Below, piece after piece: positions 12,910-13,100 of a DNA stretch of 13,100 bases. This DNA is from an uncultured Candidatus Saccharibacteria bacterium (GTDB lineage Bacteria > Patescibacteriota > Saccharimonadia > Saccharimonadales > Saccharimonadaceae), in the NCBI GenBank assembly GCA_938046115.1, contig CALIXX010000048.1, forward strand, positions 1 to 13,100, read 5' to 3'. Positions within the stretch are counted from its first letter, which is position 1, and each line of letters starts with the position of its first letter. Under the pieces are notes generated by a model, which saw nothing but the letters and a program-made list of their open reading frames with translations, was not told the origin of the DNA and searched no databases. Both the position numbers and the translations under genes were made by a program.

Positions 12910-13100
12910 GCTTTCTTGCGGGCTGATTTTTTATCTTCCTTGCTTTTTTGGAGTAATTTATTTTTGAGTGTCAACACCACATCCGCCTCTTTAGCCAGCT
13001 GTTTACTGTGAGTGACGACGATGACGCATTTGTCGTTTTCATGGGCGGCCCAGCGCAGGATGTCAATGATGTCAGCGGCGGTAGTTTCGTCCAGGTTGCC
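12906..13100 (-). CDS. ABC transporter ATP-binding protein, C-terminal fragment (5' part beyond window)
   Basis: The last 64 codons are present. They read GNLDETTAADIIDIL (D-loop region, after the Walker B site that lies outside), then CVIVVTHSKQLAKEADVVLTL with the H-loop His at residue 31 of the fragment, and a Lys-rich tail ending KKSARKKA. The pattern is typical of MacB/LolD-type ATPases that pair with FtsX-like permeases, but the fragment is too short to assign a substrate. The TAA stop overlaps the stop of the convergent cyclase-like gene, with no terminator visible between them. Confidence 0.85.
   Translation of the reverse strand, partial: GNLDETTAADIIDILRWAAHENDKCVIVVTHSKQLAKEADVVLTLKNKLLQKSKEDKKSARKKA

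Noticed and set aside
1..13100. Alternative genetic code with TGA as glycine or tryptophan
   Set aside because: Several genes end at TGA exactly where the family ends (VOC, Nudix, glycosidase-like), and no in-frame TGA interrupts a conserved domain.

Overview
This window looks like chromosomal DNA from a bacterium with a small, compact genome. A member of the Candidate Phyla Radiation, most likely Candidatus Saccharibacteria (TM7), is my best guess. The reasons are tight gene packing, many short starts without a Shine-Dalgarno site, a reduced UvrC with no cysteines, and the gene mix. No taxonomic marker is present, so this is inference. TGA serves as a stop (for example in the VOC, Nudix and glycosidase-like genes) and nothing suggests TGA recoding, so genetic code 11 fits.

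Layout. 1-1015 (+): the 3' part of a tRNA-Gly(CCC), a hairpin terminator, and a diacylglycerol/lipid kinase-like gene. 1050-3533 (-): uvrC and a nucleotidyltransferase-like gene, each with its own promoter. 3702-5633 (-): a uracil-DNA-glycosylase family gene, a DUF1697 gene, and an overlapping VOC/DUF1905 gene pair. 5709-7218 (-): an AraC-type regulator and a six-helix membrane protein. 7388-9169 (-): a 593-aa membrane protein that fuses an isoprenylcysteine/phospholipid methyltransferase-like domain to an apolipoprotein-N-acyltransferase-like membrane and nitrilase module. 9252-10359 (-): a winged-helix/Nudix protein overlapping a nucleoside-deoxyribosyltransferase-like gene. 10360-10862: a 500-bp divergent intergenic region with a strongly G-depleted tract, several inverted repeats and a good promoter. 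10863-12909 (+): a membrane-anchored glycoside-hydrolase-like protein and a protein with a degenerate class III nucleotidyl-cyclase-like domain. 12906-13100 (-): the C-terminal end of an ABC transporter ATPase.

How it fits together. Several products point to DNA and nucleotide maintenance (UvrC, UDG-family, Nudix, NDT-like) and others to the envelope (lipid kinase, methyltransferase/acyltransferase-like fusion, anchored glycosidase-like protein, ABC ATPase). Most genes appear to be single transcription units rather than one large operon. The clearest shared feature is promoter architecture: seven genes have a -10 hexamer only 6-7 nt before the start codon, often as an extended -10 (TGn) with no recognisable -35, which predicts leaderless mRNAs. 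The most unusual items are this leaderless promoter set, the methyltransferase/acyltransferase fusion, the G-depleted tract with its neighbouring palindromes, and the degenerate cyclase-like protein.
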